Source of the DNA: Rheinheimera sp. | GTDB lineage: Bacteria; Pseudomonadota; Gammaproteobacteria; Enterobacterales; Alteromonadaceae | NCBI GenBank assembly: GCA_003543135.1 | Contig: DPJG01000018.1 | Coordinates: 62,001-126,000 of the forward strand | DNA length: 64,000 nt | Direction: 5' to 3' | Shown: positions 10,763-19,735 of the stretch, piece by piece | Numbering within the stretch: position 1 is the stretch's first letter | Layout: each line of letters starts with the position of its first letter | The notes under the pieces: model-generated | What the model was told of the DNA's origin: nothing | What the model saw: only the letters and a program-made list of their open reading frames with translations | The model's database searches: none | Translations under genes and position numbers: made by a program

Positions 10763-11491
10763 ATGCGCATCCCAAGAATTTACCAGCCTGGCACGCTCAA
10801 GCCGGGAACTGAAACTGAACTTGCCGAAGACGCCGCCAACCATGTTGGCCGGGTGCTTCGGATGCAAGCTGGCGCCGAACTGCAATTGTTTAATGGCGAT
10901 GGTTTGAATTACCAGGCGCAAATCATTGAAAGCGGCAAAAAACAGGTGCGGGTGAAAGTCATCTCCAGCCAGTCAAATCCGGTGGAGTCGCCGCTGCGTA
11001 TTCATTTAGGTCAGGGCATTTCACGGGGCGACCGGATGGATTTTGCCATTCAAAAAGCAGTGGAGCTTGGTGTCACCGAAATTACGCCGCTTTTTACCGA
11101 ACGATGTGGCGTTAAACTGGATGCCGAGCGGCTGCAAAAACGTACTGACCAGTGGCAAAAAATTGCGATCAGCGCCTGTGAACAAAGTGGCCGCAGTGTA
11201 GTGCCAACAGTGCATCCGGCACTTTCTCTGGACAAATGGCTGGCGCAGCCAACAAATGAATTGAAGTTGACCTTGGATCCCTGGGCCAAAGACACCATTA
11301 AGACCTTAACACCTGTGACGGCAGTGCGGCTGGTGATAGGCCCTGAAGGTGGTTTTAGTGACCATGAAGTGGCACAGACCAGCAACGCCGGTTTTGTTGC
11401 AGTGCAGCTCGGCCCAAGGGTGCTTCGCACCGAAACGGCAGCATTAACCGCCATCAGCGCCTTGCAGCTGCAGATGGGTGATTTAGCCTGA
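10763..11491 (+). CDS. rsmE: 16S rRNA m3U1498 methyltransferase
   Basis: Methylates N3 of U1498 in 16S rRNA using S-adenosylmethionine. The 242-residue product shows the N-terminal PUA-like domain (HVGRVLRMQAG) and the C-terminal SPOUT trefoil-knot motifs VIGPEGGFSDHE and LGPRVLRTETAALTAI. GGAG 5 nt before the ATG supports the start. First gene of the rsmE-gshB-yqgE-ruvX run, the standard gammaproteobacterial order. Confidence 0.95.
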   Translation: MRIPRIYQPGTLKPGTETELAEDAANHVGRVLRMQAGAELQLFNGDGLNYQAQIIESGKKQVRVKVISSQSNPVESPLRIHLGQGISRGDRMDFAIQKAVELGVTEITPLFTERCGVKLDAERLQKRTDQWQKIAISACEQSGRSVVPTVHPALSLDKWLAQPTNELKLTLDPWAKDTIKTLTPVTAVRLVIGPEGGFSDHEVAQTSNAGFVAVQLGPRVLRTETAALTAISALQLQMGDLA

Positions 11492-11516
11492 CAACCTTTT
11501 TCAGAAGGAACAGATT

Positions 11517-12473
11517 TTGTTAAAACTCGGCATTGTAATGGACCCGATTTCGGCCATTAATATTAAAAAAGACTCCAGTTTTGCCATGTTGTTGCAAGCG
11601 CAGGCCCGTGGTTATCAACTGCACTATATGGAAATGGCCGACTTGTATCTGCTGGACGGCCAGGCCAGAGCCAGCACAAAACTCCTGAGCGTGGAGCAAA
11701 ACCCGCACAGCTGGTATCAGTTTTTTGGTCAGCAGGATATTGCGCTGTCAGAGCTTGACGTCATTCTGATGCGAAAAGATCCACCTTTTGACACCGAATA
11801 TATCTACGCTACTTATATTCTGGAGCGAGCGGAAGACGAAGGCACTTTAATTGTCAACAAACCGCAGAGCCTGCGGGACGCCAATGAAAAACTCTATACC
11901 AGCTGGTTTGCCGAGCATACGCCAAAAACTCTGGTGAGCCGCGACGCAGCAAGGCTTAAAGCCTTTTACCAGCAAGAACAGGATGTCATTTTAAAACCAC
12001 TGGATGGCATGGGCGGCGCTTCTATTTTCCGGTTAAAACCAGACGATGCCAACGTCAGTGTCATTATTGAAACCTTGACCGGGCACGGCAGCAGATATGC
12101 CATGGCACAACGTTTTATTCCGGCCATTAAAGATGGTGATAAAAGAGTGCTGGTGGTGAATGGCGAGCCTGTACCCTACTGCCTGGCACGTATTCCGGCC
12201 AGTGGTGAAACCCGCGGTAATTTAGCTGCTGGCGGCCGTGGTGAAGCAAGGCCTTTATCGGAAAGTGATTGGGCTATTGCCCGTGCTGTAGGACCCACCT
12301 TAAAAGCCAAAGGTCTGATTTTTGTCGGACTGGACATTATCGGCGACAAACTGACCGAAATTAATGTCACCAGTCCAACCTGTATCCGGGAAATTGAAGC
12401 TGCCTTCCCTGTCAGCATTACCGGAATGCTGTTTGACCAGATTGAACAAATCCTGGCTGCTAAAAAAGCCTGA
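11517..12473 (+). CDS. gshB: Glutathione synthetase (TTG start)
   Basis: Joins gamma-glutamylcysteine and glycine with ATP to give glutathione. ATP-grasp protein, 318 residues (E. coli 316). Seen: N terminus LKLGIVMDPISAINIKKDSS, LMRKDPPFD, the ATP-binding KPLDGMGGASIF and the substrate-binding end INVTSPTCIREIE. The only start that matches homologues is TTG at 11517, with AGAAGGAA 6 nt upstream, so initiation at TTG is well supported and may lower expression. It follows rsmE by 25 bp and precedes yqgE by 12 bp. Confidence 0.95.
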   Translation: MLKLGIVMDPISAINIKKDSSFAMLLQAQARGYQLHYMEMADLYLLDGQARASTKLLSVEQNPHSWYQFFGQQDIALSELDVILMRKDPPFDTEYIYATYILERAEDEGTLIVNKPQSLRDANEKLYTSWFAEHTPKTLVSRDAARLKAFYQQEQDVILKPLDGMGGASIFRLKPDDANVSVIIETLTGHGSRYAMAQRFIPAIKDGDKRVLVVNGEPVPYCLARIPASGETRGNLAAGGRGEARPLSESDWAIARAVGPTLKAKGLIFVGLDIIGDKLTEINVTSPTCIREIEAAFPVSITGMLFDQIEQILAAKKA

Positions 12474-12485
12474 CTGGAGTAACTG

Positions 12486-13055
12486 ATGACTGAGACTCTG
12501 CAAAGTTTGCAAAACCATCTGCTGATCGCCATGCCGTCGCTGGACGACCCGATGTTTGGCCGCAGTGTCACGTACATCTGCGAGCATAATGCTGAAGGCG
12601 CCATGGGCATTGTGGTGAATCATCCGATGCCACTGAAAGTGGCTGAGCTATTAAAGCAACTGGATATTCAGTTTGATGCAAAAAGCAAAGCGGCCGATGC
12701 CCAGGTGTGCGCCGGCGGTCCGGTGCAGCATGACAGAGGTTTTGTGCTGCACACGCCCAAAGCCGGTTTTGCCAGCAGTCTGCAACTGACCGATGAGCTG
12801 ATGGTCACCACCTCCAAAGACATTCTGGAGCAGCTCACCTCAGACAACGCACCGGAAAAGTTTATTCTGGCGCTGGGCTATGCCGGATGGAGCGCCGGTC
12901 AGCTGGAGCAGGAACTGGCCGATAATTCCTGGCTGGTGGTGCCGGCCGACAATCAAATTATTTTCGACTTATGCCATGCCGAAAAATGGCAGGGAGCCAC
13001 CCAGAAACTGGGGATCCAGGCATGGCAATTAAGTGCTGATGCAGGACACGCCTGA
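12486..13055 (+). CDS. yqgE: YqgE/AlgH family protein
   Basis: A 189-residue member of the YqgE/AlgH (DUF179) family, whose biochemical role is not settled. Typical features are the N-terminal [32 protein letters not shown], the GGPV segment and [19 protein letters not shown]. The gene lies between gshB and ruvX, its usual place, and its TGA overlaps the ruvX ATG by one base, suggesting translational coupling. Confidence 0.93.
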   Translation: MTETLQSLQNHLLIAMPSLDDPMFGRSVTYICEHNAEGAMGIVVNHPMPLKVAELLKQLDIQFDAKSKAADAQVCAGGPVQHDRGFVLHTPKAGFASSLQLTDELMVTTSKDILEQLTSDNAPEKFILALGYAGWSAGQLEQELADNSWLVVPADNQIIFDLCHAEKWQGATQKLGIQAWQLSADAGHA

Positions 13056-13480
13056 TGAGTGACAGCGGCAATATTTTAGCTTTTGACTATGGTTTAAAGA
13101 GTATCGGTGTTGCAGTGGGCCAACGCCTGACCGGCAGTGCCTGCACCCTTAAAGCGCTGAAGGCACAGGACGGTATACCAGACTGGAGCCAGATAGAAAA
13201 ACTGCTGGCCGAATGGCAACCTGCCTTTGTCGTAGTGGGTTTACCACTGAATATGGACGGTACTGAGCAGCCTTTTACCGCCAGAGTGCATAAGTTCTGC
13301 AACAGATTGCATGGCCGTTTTGGTGTAAAAGTGCTGACTCAGGACGAACGTTTAACCACGGTCGACGCCCGTGCCGATTTATTCGCTCAGGGTGGTTTTA
13401 AAAAACTCAGTAAAGATGCTGTAGATTGCTGGTCGGCCAAATTGATACTGGAGAGCTTCTTTGACAATCATCCTGCCTGA
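13055..13480 (+). CDS. ruvX: RuvX/YqgF RNase H-fold nuclease
   Basis: A 141-residue RNase H-like protein implicated in 16S rRNA 5'-end processing and/or Holliday junction resolution. The first catalytic acid is in the [13 protein letters not shown] motif near residue 10; GLPLNMDG, the conserved TQDERLTT and a C-terminal [17 protein letters not shown] carrying the last catalytic Asp follow. Translationally coupled to yqgE. The downstream DUF1653 gene begins inside its 3' end. Confidence 0.93.
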   Translation: MSDSGNILAFDYGLKSIGVAVGQRLTGSACTLKALKAQDGIPDWSQIEKLLAEWQPAFVVVGLPLNMDGTEQPFTARVHKFCNRLHGRFGVKVLTQDERLTTVDARADLFAQGGFKKLSKDAVDCWSAKLILESFFDNHPA

Positions 13481-13745
13481 CGACGGTTTTTCCCCAACAC
13501 TGGATCACGGCGACGGCACTGTACCTTTGGGTTATTACCGCCATTACAAAGGTCAGCTGTACCAGCTGACCGCTATTGCTACTCATAGTGAAGAGCTCCA
13601 GCCTTATGCGGTGTACCGGGCCTTGTATGGCAATTATGATCTTTGGGTCAGACCTCTTCAGATGTTTACCGAAAATGTCAGTATTCAGGGTGAAGAAGTG
13701 GCCAGATTTCAGTTTATTGGTACTGAAAAACCAGAAGGTGTGTAA
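13461..13745 (+). CDS. DUF1653 family protein (TTG start)
   Basis: A small protein of 94 residues of unknown function. The [15 protein letters not shown] and YAVYRALYG...LWVRPLQMF segments are characteristic of DUF1653, a small beta-rich fold. The start taken is TTG at 13461, inside ruvX, with GGAGAG 5 nt upstream. No in-frame ATG gives a complete domain. Likely the last gene of the rsmE-gshB-yqgE-ruvX unit, since it ends just before a terminator. Confidence 0.75.
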   Translation: MTIILPDDGFSPTLDHGDGTVPLGYYRHYKGQLYQLTAIATHSEELQPYAVYRALYGNYDLWVRPLQMFTENVSIQGEEVARFQFIGTEKPEGV

Positions 13746-13838
13746 GCGCTGTTCAGCAACATGCTGATTTGCGAAATGATGTTTTTGTTTAGTGTAGTTT
13801 TACATCAGGCTGATTACAAAGCACCAACAGATCACAGT

Positions 13839-13865
13839 AAAAAGGCAGCCGAAGCTGCCTTTTTT
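13839..13865. terminator. Bidirectional terminator between DUF1653 gene and pilU
   Basis: AGGCAGC / GCTGCCT stem with a CGAA tetraloop, A5 on the left and T6 on the right, between convergent genes. Confidence 0.9.
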
Positions 13866-13878
13866 ATGCCTGAAATTT

Positions 13879-15012
13879 TTAGTGATCGTCAGGTTTGGTT
13901 AAACCATCCACAGTGACATTACTAAGGAAACCTGCACCCGAAGTTTCGTTATTGCGCAGTTTAATCATCAGACGTAAGTCATTCGGTGAATCAGCGTGGT
14001 GCAGCGCATCGGCGTAGCTGATTTGATTGCGCTGATACAAATCGTACAGCGCCTGGTCAAAAGTTTGCATACCAAGCTCACGTGATTTACTCATCACCGC
14101 TTTAATTTCGTCAATTTCACCTTTTTTAATTAAATCAGCTACTAAGGGCGAATTGAGCAGCACTTCAATAGCAGCAATACGGCGGGTACCGTCCGGTGTT
14201 GGGATCAGTTGCTGCGCCACTATGGCTCGCAGGTTTAATGACAAATCAAACAACAACTTACCGTGTTTTTCTTTGGGTACCAGGTGCATGATACGGTCAA
14301 TCGCCTGGTTGGCGTTGTTGGCGTGTAAGGTGGCAATACATAAGTGGCCGGTTTCAGCAAAAGACAACGCATATTCCATCGTGTCCTGACTGCGGATCTC
14401 ACCAATCAGAATAACATCAGGCGCCTGACGTAACGAGCTTTTCAGCGCCGCATCAAAGGACTCGGTATCAATACCGACTTCACGCTGGGTGATCAGGCTT
14501 TTTTGGTGATCGTGCACAAATTCAATCGGATCTTCGATGGTTAAAATATGACCCCGGGCATTTTTATTCCGATAGCCAATCAGCGCAGCCAAAGAGGTTG
14601 ATTTACCCGTGCCTGTACCACCGACAAAAAGCACCAGACCCCTTTTGGACATAATGATTTCTTTTAAAATCGGCGGTAAACCCAAATCATCGGCATTGGG
14701 AATAGTGGTTACAATACGGCGCACCACCATACCGGCCTGATCACGCTGAAAAAATGCGGACACCCGGAAGCGACCCGCTTCATTGGCCACCGCAAAGTTA
14801 CACTCTTTGTGGGTCAGATATTCGTTTTTTTGTTTTTCGTTCATCGCTGCCAGCACAATCTGTAGCGAATCCTCCGGTGTTAACGGTGTATCATCAATCG
14901 GCAGTAATTCACCGTTAATTTTCGCCGCCACCGGCATGCCAGCGGTCACAAACATATCAGATGCCTTGGCATCCACCATTTTTTGCAACAGTTTAACCAG
15001 ATCCATCATCAC
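13879..15012 (-). CDS. pilU: Type IV pilus retraction ATPase PilU
   Basis: Accessory retraction motor of type IV pili, acting with PilT at the inner-membrane base. The 377 residues show the secretion-ATPase core: Walker A GGTGTGKST near residue 135, the Asp box TIEDPIEFVHDH, Walker B VILIGEIRSQDTMEYAL and the His box TGHLCIATLHANN. The C-terminal extension (to KPDDH) and the QREVGIDTESFDAALKSSLRQ variant identify PilU rather than PilT. The ATG is 6 bp after the pilT stop, so the pair is an operon. Confidence 0.95.
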   Translation of the reverse strand: MMMDLVKLLQKMVDAKASDMFVTAGMPVAAKINGELLPIDDTPLTPEDSLQIVLAAMNEKQKNEYLTHKECNFAVANEAGRFRVSAFFQRDQAGMVVRRIVTTIPNADDLGLPPILKEIIMSKRGLVLFVGGTGTGKSTSLAALIGYRNKNARGHILTIEDPIEFVHDHQKSLITQREVGIDTESFDAALKSSLRQAPDVILIGEIRSQDTMEYALSFAETGHLCIATLHANNANQAIDRIMHLVPKEKHGKLLFDLSLNLRAIVAQQLIPTPDGTRRIAAIEVLLNSPLVADLIKKGEIDEIKAVMSKSRELGMQTFDQALYDLYQRNQISYADALHHADSPNDLRLMIKLRNNETSGAGFLSNVTVDGLTKPDDH

Positions 15013-15017
15013 AGCTC

Positions 15018-16070
15018 CTAAATCCGGCCCATAGCACCAAAGGCGTTTTTATCCTGCGCTTTGGCAAGAGCGTCCTGCTTGGTAATGAGGCCACGGTTTA
15101 CCAGATTGAGTAAACACTGATCCATAGTCTGCATGCCATGCGCGGCACCGGTTTGAATAACCGAATACATCTGGGCAATTTTGTCTTCACGGATAAGGTT
15201 ACGAATGGCAGGTAAACCCACCATAATTTCGTGAGCCGCAACCCGGCCCCCACCCACTTTCTTCAGCAGGGTTTGTGAAATAACAGCTCTGAGCGATTCC
15301 GACAACATAGAACGCACCATGGCTTTTTCTTCACCAGGGAATACGTCGATTATACGGTCAATGGTTTTAGGCGCTGAGGTGGTGTGCAGGGTGCCAAACA
15401 CTAAGTGACCGGTTTCCGCCGCAGTCATGGCAAGGCGAATGGTTTCCAAATCCCGCAATTCACCGACCAGAATCACATCAGGGTCTTCCCGCAGTGCTGA
15501 GCGCAGCGCGTTGGAAAAACTTAAAGTATCACGGTGCACTTCCCGCTGGTTCACCAACGAAAGTTTATTGTGGTGCACAAATTCGATGGGATCTTCAATG
15601 GTCAGAATATGGTCGTGTCTGGTGGTATTGATGTAATCCACCATGGCCGCCAGTGTGGTAGATTTACCCGAACCTGTCGGCCCTGTGACCAGCACTAAAC
15701 CACGTGGGTTCTCGGCGATAGTTCTGAACACTTCAGGTGTGCCTAAATCATCCAGACTTAATACTTCACTGGGGATGGTACGAAATACCGCTGCAGCACC
15801 TCGGTTTTGCACAAAAGCGTTAACACGAAAACGTGCCAGGCCCGGCACTTCAAATGAAAAATCCGACTCTAACCGTTCTTCGTATTCTTTACGCTGCTTA
15901 TCGGTCATAATGTCGTACACCAGCGCATGGACATCTTTATGCGTCAGCGGCGGAATGTTCAGACGGCGTACGTCACCATCCACCCTGATCAGCGGCGGCA
16001 CGCCGGCTGACAAGTGTAAATCCGAAGCTTTGTGTTGTACGCTAAAAGCTAATAATTCGGTGATATCCAT
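15018..16070 (-). CDS. pilT: Type IV pilus retraction ATPase PilT
   Basis: Hexameric ATPase that depolymerises the pilus and drives twitching motility and DNA uptake. The 350 residues include the N-terminal PAS-like domain (KASDLHLSAGVPPLIRVDG), Walker A GPTGSGKSTT near residue 131, the Asp box TIEDPIEFVHHN, Walker B VILVGELRDLET, the His box TGHLVFGTLHTTSA, and the conserved AIRNLIRE motif that is required for retraction in PilT proteins. First gene of pilT-pilU, divergent from yggS as in Pseudomonas and Vibrio. Confidence 0.97.
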   Translation of the reverse strand: MDITELLAFSVQHKASDLHLSAGVPPLIRVDGDVRRLNIPPLTHKDVHALVYDIMTDKQRKEYEERLESDFSFEVPGLARFRVNAFVQNRGAAAVFRTIPSEVLSLDDLGTPEVFRTIAENPRGLVLVTGPTGSGKSTTLAAMVDYINTTRHDHILTIEDPIEFVHHNKLSLVNQREVHRDTLSFSNALRSALREDPDVILVGELRDLETIRLAMTAAETGHLVFGTLHTTSAPKTIDRIIDVFPGEEKAMVRSMLSESLRAVISQTLLKKVGGGRVAAHEIMVGLPAIRNLIREDKIAQMYSVIQTGAAHGMQTMDQCLLNLVNRGLITKQDALAKAQDKNAFGAMGRI

Positions 16071-16130
16071 GACAAAATGTACTCCTGTTTGCCAGAAATG
16101 AATGAAAAAACCACGATAAGTCAGGCTTTA

Positions 16131-16832
16131 ATGGATAACAACATAGCAGAACGACTGAATTCAGCCTACCGCCAGATGGCAGAAATTCGGCAGAAAAACC
16201 TCTCAGTAAACCCAACTGCACAATTAATCGCCGTTAGTAAAACCAAACCGGCTGCCATGCTACTGGCTGCCTATCAGGCCGGGCAAAAAGCTTTTGGCGA
16301 AAACTATGTGCAGGAGCTGGTACAAAAAGCCACTGAACTTGGCCATCTTACTGATATAGAATGGCATTTTATTGGCCCTATTCAGTCAAACAAAACCCGC
16401 GACATCGCCCGTTTTGCCCACTGGGTACATAGCGTAGACCGGCTGAAAATTGCTGAGCGTTTATCAGCGCAGCGCCCTTTGGACATGGCCCCCCTCAAGG
16501 TGCTGATTCAGGTGAATATTAGCGGTGAAGCCAGCAAAGCCGGTGTGATGCCACAAGATGTGCTTGCACTTGCCCGGCAAATTACCGCTTTGCCGCAGCT
16601 TAAACTTTGTGGTTTGATGGCCATTCCGGCACCGGCCGTAGAGCACGACAACAGCGCAGCCTTTGCCGCCATGGCGCAGCTGTCCAAAACACTGCAACAG
16701 GAATGTCCAGAGGCAACAGAGTTGTCGATCGGCATGTCAGACGACTGGCAACAAGCCCTTATATACGGGGCAACTATGATAAGATTAGGCACAGCCATTT
16801 TTGGCGCGCGGGAAACGCATCTTTATGAATGA
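16131..16832 (+). CDS. yggS: YggS/PLPBP pyridoxal-phosphate homeostasis protein
   Basis: PLP-binding protein that buffers vitamin B6 and affects amino-acid pools; no known catalysis. The 233 residues form an alanine-racemase-like barrel. The PLP lysine lies in LIAVSKTKPA; FGENYVQE, WHFIGPIQSNK and LSIGMSDDWQQAL are family signatures. I prefer the ATG at 16131 because MDNNIAERLNSAYRQ aligns with the start of E. coli YggS; upstream ATGs at 16077 and 16098 are also in frame. The stop overlaps proC by 8 bp. Confidence 0.92.
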   Translation: MDNNIAERLNSAYRQMAEIRQKNLSVNPTAQLIAVSKTKPAAMLLAAYQAGQKAFGENYVQELVQKATELGHLTDIEWHFIGPIQSNKTRDIARFAHWVHSVDRLKIAERLSAQRPLDMAPLKVLIQVNISGEASKAGVMPQDVLALARQITALPQLKLCGLMAIPAPAVEHDNSAAFAAMAQLSKTLQQECPEATELSIGMSDDWQQALIYGATMIRLGTAIFGARETHLYE

Positions 16833-17643
16833 AAATACCATCGCATTTATTGGCGCCGGCAATATGGCGCGTGCTGTTATTGCAGCCCTGGTGAAACAAG
16901 GTTATCCAACAGCAAATATCATCGCTACCAATCCAACCATGCCAAAGTTAGCAGCACTGGCCACTGATTTTGGCATTGAAGTGACCACCGACATCATCAA
17001 AGCCGTTAAACTGGCCGATGTCATTGTGCTTTGTGTAAAACCACAAATCATGGCTGAGGTATGTCAGGCGTTATTGGCCGGCGCACCGGAAATTCACGAA
17101 AAATTATTTGTCACAGTAGCCGCAGGTTTACCCGTCGCCCATTACCAACGCTGGCTGGGAGATGAAGTACGACTGGTGCGTGCGATGCCAAACACCCCGG
17201 CGCAGGTGGGATTAGGTGTGACAGGTTTATTCCCGCACCGCTTGTCTAATTATGAAAAGTCATTTGTTGATCAATTATTTACCGGTTGTGGCCTGAGCTG
17301 CTGGCTGCAGCAGGAAAGCCAAATCAACGACATTATTGCCGTGACCGGCAGTGCACCTGCTTATTTTTTCTATTTTATGCAGGCGATAGAACAGACAGCA
17401 CAGCAACTTGGTTTTGCCCCCGCCGAGGCCCGCGCTATGGTAGCGCAAACCGCATTGGGCGCGGCCACACTTGCCGCACAGTCTGAACTGAGTTTTGCTG
17501 CGCTTAGAGAGCAGGTCACCAGTAAAGGCGGCACCACGCATCAGGCAATCGAAACATTCCGCGAGGGCCAGCTGGAAGCTTTAGTCGAAAAAGCCATGAA
17601 AGCAGCCATTGCCAGAGCTGAAGAAATGGCCAAAACCCTGTAA
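16825..17643 (+). CDS. proC: Pyrroline-5-carboxylate reductase
   Basis: Last step of proline synthesis: NAD(P)H-dependent reduction of pyrroline-5-carboxylate. The 272 residues (E. coli 269) contain the dinucleotide motif FIGAGNMARA, CVKPQIM, RAMPNTPAQVG and the C-terminal catalytic helix region TSKGGTTHQAIE. The start at 16825 (MNENTIAFIGAGN) lies inside the end of yggS, giving an 8-bp overlap and likely coupling; PLPBP-ProC is a widely conserved pair. Confidence 0.95.
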   Translation: MNENTIAFIGAGNMARAVIAALVKQGYPTANIIATNPTMPKLAALATDFGIEVTTDIIKAVKLADVIVLCVKPQIMAEVCQALLAGAPEIHEKLFVTVAAGLPVAHYQRWLGDEVRLVRAMPNTPAQVGLGVTGLFPHRLSNYEKSFVDQLFTGCGLSCWLQQESQINDIIAVTGSAPAYFFYFMQAIEQTAQQLGFAPAEARAMVAQTALGAATLAAQSELSFAALREQVTSKGGTTHQAIETFREGQLEALVEKAMKAAIARAEEMAKTL

Positions 17644-17707
17644 CAGGTGGATTACCGCCTGAAATATTTGAATTTTGTCATAATCACCAGTCATCAATTG
17701 AAAACCT

Positions 17708-17735
17708 GTGCCGGTAACCACATAAAGTCCGGCAC
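17708..17735 (+). repeat. Inverted repeat upstream of yggT
   Basis: Arms GTGCCGG / CCGGCAC separated by 14 nt in the 115-bp proC-yggT gap, 24 bp before the yggT start. It could be an RNA hairpin in the operon message or an operator; no T tract follows, so I do not call a terminator. Confidence 0.45.
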
Positions 17736-17758
17736 CGGCCTATGAACAGGAATATCGC

Positions 17759-18304
17759 ATGAACGAAGCGTTTTTCTTTTTAATCAGTACCTTGTTTAAT
17801 CTGTATTTGATGGTCGTATTGCTGCGGTTATGGCTGCAAAGCGCCAGAGCAGATTTCTACAATCCGCTTAGTCAATTTGTGGTCAAAGCCACCAATCCGT
17901 TGTTGATACCGATGCGCAGAATTATCCCGAGTATCGGCAAACTGGATACATCGTCACTGGTACTTGCTCTGCTGGTCGCCACCGGCAAGGTGCTGACGAT
18001 GCAACTGTTGTTATCCGGCGGCGTCAGTGCCGGCACCACCTTGTTTGGTGCCATTGCAGTGCTCATTAAAGAGGCTTTCAGTTTATTATTCTGGGTGGTG
18101 GTGATCCGTGCCATTTTAAGCTGGTTCAGTCAGGGCCGTAATCCTATGGAGCATTTACTGCATCAACTAACCGAACCGCTGTTAAACCCAATCCGTCGGG
18201 TGATCCCGCCTGTTGGTGGTCTGGATTTGTCGGTGCTGGTGCTTTTGGTCGCGCTGCAATTTCTGGAAATTCTGGTGCAGAGCCTGCTTAAAGGCTTGTT
18301 GTGA
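17759..18304 (+). CDS. yggT: YggT family membrane protein
   Basis: A 181-residue inner-membrane protein with two copies of the YggT domain. Each copy has paired hydrophobic segments flanking a conserved loop: [15 protein letters not shown] in copy 1 and [16 protein letters not shown] in copy 2. Related to cell-division-linked YlmG in Gram-positives; function in gammaproteobacteria unclear (osmotic and potassium effects reported for the family). AGGA lies 7 nt before the ATG. Stop overlaps the GTG of yggU. Confidence 0.93.
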   Translation: MNEAFFFLISTLFNLYLMVVLLRLWLQSARADFYNPLSQFVVKATNPLLIPMRRIIPSIGKLDTSSLVLALLVATGKVLTMQLLLSGGVSAGTTLFGAIAVLIKEAFSLLFWVVVIRAILSWFSQGRNPMEHLLHQLTEPLLNPIRRVIPPVGGLDLSVLVLLVALQFLEILVQSLLKGLL

Positions 18305-18600
18305 CAGCACTCAGTTATCGCGGCGACGATTTGCTGATACAGCTTTATGTGCAGCCCAAAGCCAGCCGCGATCAGATCATCGGTTTACATGGCGACGAAA
18401 TAAAACTGGCCATCACGGCACCGCCTGTTGATGGCAAAGCCAATGCTCATGTACTGAAGTTGTTGGCTAAACTTTTTGGTGTCAGTAAAAGCCAGATTGA
18501 ATTGCTTAAAGGTGAGCTCAGCCGCCATAAACAGGTGCTTGTTAAAGCGCCTTTTCAGCTGCCGCCTGAGCTTGTTTCCATTGCTTTGAAGGAGCATTAA
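18301..18600 (+). CDS. yggU: YggU family (DUF167) protein, GTG start
   Basis: A 99-residue protein of the DUF167 family, function unknown. Family motifs are [29 protein letters not shown] and the following [20 protein letters not shown]. The start is GTG at 18301, overlapping the yggT stop (GTGA arrangement), which implies coupled translation. It sits in the standard proC-yggT-yggU-(DUF4426)-rdgB-hemW order. Confidence 0.93.
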   Translation: MTALSYRGDDLLIQLYVQPKASRDQIIGLHGDEIKLAITAPPVDGKANAHVLKLLAKLFGVSKSQIELLKGELSRHKQVLVKAPFQLPPELVSIALKEH

Positions 18601-18602
18601 AC

Positions 18603-19034
18603 ATGAAATTATTCACTGCTATGCTGCCAGCACTGCTGCTATTTGCCGCTGTGGCGAGCCCGGTTCAGGCCGAGCAAAAAAAACAACTGGGCCCCTGGGA
18701 TGTACATTATATTGCCATGCCATCAACCTTGATTGAACCTGCCATTGCCAGTACCTACAAAATTGAACGCAGTAAATTTAACGGTCTGGTGAATATTTCG
18801 GTGTTAAACAGCAGCGATCAGAAAGCGCAGCAAGTGACACTGTCCGGCAGCGCAAAAAATCTGTTAGGTCAGCAAAAAACGTTGAATTTTACCCAGGTGG
18901 TTGAAGGCGAAGCTATTTATTACCTGGCACAGCTTCCCTATCGCAACGAAGAGCGGCTGAGTTTTGTTATTGATATCCGTCAAGGCAATCAAAACCAGCA
19001 GCTGAAGTTTGAACATACCTTTTATGTCGAATAA
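18603..19034 (+). CDS. DUF4426 secreted protein
   Basis: A 143-residue protein with a cleavable signal peptide ([23 protein letters not shown], cleavage expected after AQA-type site near residue 23), then a beta-rich periplasmic domain starting [19 protein letters not shown]. This matches the DUF4426 family, which in Vibrio and Shewanella occupies this same spot between yggU and rdgB. Function unknown. Start 2 bp after the yggU stop with a GGAG site. Confidence 0.85.
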   Translation: MKLFTAMLPALLLFAAVASPVQAEQKKQLGPWDVHYIAMPSTLIEPAIASTYKIERSKFNGLVNISVLNSSDQKAQQVTLSGSAKNLLGQQKTLNFTQVVEGEAIYYLAQLPYRNEERLSFVIDIRQGNQNQQLKFEHTFYVE

Positions 19035-19081
19035 AGGCCGCAGGCATTGGCTTGACCAATAAACGACCGGCAGCAATCTCA

Positions 19082-19109
19082 TATCAGCCGGCAGCGATGC
19101 CGGCTGATA
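19082..19109. repeat. Perfect 11-bp hairpin upstream of rdgB
   Basis: TATCAGCCGGC and its exact complement GCCGGCTGATA around a 6-nt loop (AGCGAT), ending 20 bp before the rdgB ATG. No T tract follows, so this is not an ordinary terminator. It could shape rdgB translation or be a REP-like unit. Confidence 0.7.
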
Positions 19110-19129
19110 CCTTGGATCTGAAAATACTA

Positions 19130-19735
19130 ATGAAACAAAAAATTGTGCTTGCAACCGGCAATGCCGGCAAAGTCGCTGAGCTCAGTCACATGCTCGCGCC
19201 CTGGGGCTGTGAAGTGGTCACCCAAAGCTCCCTTGGCGTCACTGATGCTGAAGAAACAGGTTTAACCTTTATTGAAAATGCCATTTTAAAAGCCCGTAAT
19301 GCCGCCGCTATCACAGGTTTACCGGCAATTGCCGACGACTCAGGCCTGGCGGTGGACGCGCTTGGTGGCGCCCCTGGGATTTATTCTGCCCGTTTTGCCG
19401 GCTCTGGCGCCACAGATGCAGATAACATCAAACTTCTGCTGGAGAAACTTGCTGCAGTGCCGGCAGAGTCGCGTCAGGCGCAGTTTCATTGTGTGCTGGT
19501 GTATTTGCGCCACGCTGGCGATCCTACACCGCTGGTAAGTCACGGTATCTGGGCCGGCGAAATTGCTTTTGAGCCAAAGGGCAACCATGGTTTTGGCTAT
19601 GATCCGGTGTTCTGGTTGCCTGAACTTGGCAAAACCGCCGCACAGCTTGAAAAAGCGCACAAACAGCAGCTCAGCCACAGAGGCAAAGCCCTGGCGTTAT
19701 TACAACAACAATGGCAACAACGGAGTGGCCAATGA
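19130..19735 (+). CDS. rdgB: dITP/XTP pyrophosphatase
   Basis: House-cleaning hydrolase of non-canonical purine triphosphates (dITP, XTP), preventing mutagenic incorporation. 201 residues; motifs [49 protein letters not shown] and the terminal SHRGKAL. The start at 19130 ([11 protein letters not shown]) matches homologues although no convincing Shine-Dalgarno sequence is close by (GGA is 13 nt away). An in-frame ATG at 19097 lies in the loop of the upstream hairpin and a TTG at 19052 is further off. The stop overlaps hemW (ATGA). Confidence 0.94.
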   Translation: MKQKIVLATGNAGKVAELSHMLAPWGCEVVTQSSLGVTDAEETGLTFIENAILKARNAAAITGLPAIADDSGLAVDALGGAPGIYSARFAGSGATDADNIKLLLEKLAAVPAESRQAQFHCVLVYLRHAGDPTPLVSHGIWAGEIAFEPKGNHGFGYDPVFWLPELGKTAAQLEKAHKQQLSHRGKALALLQQQWQQRSGQ

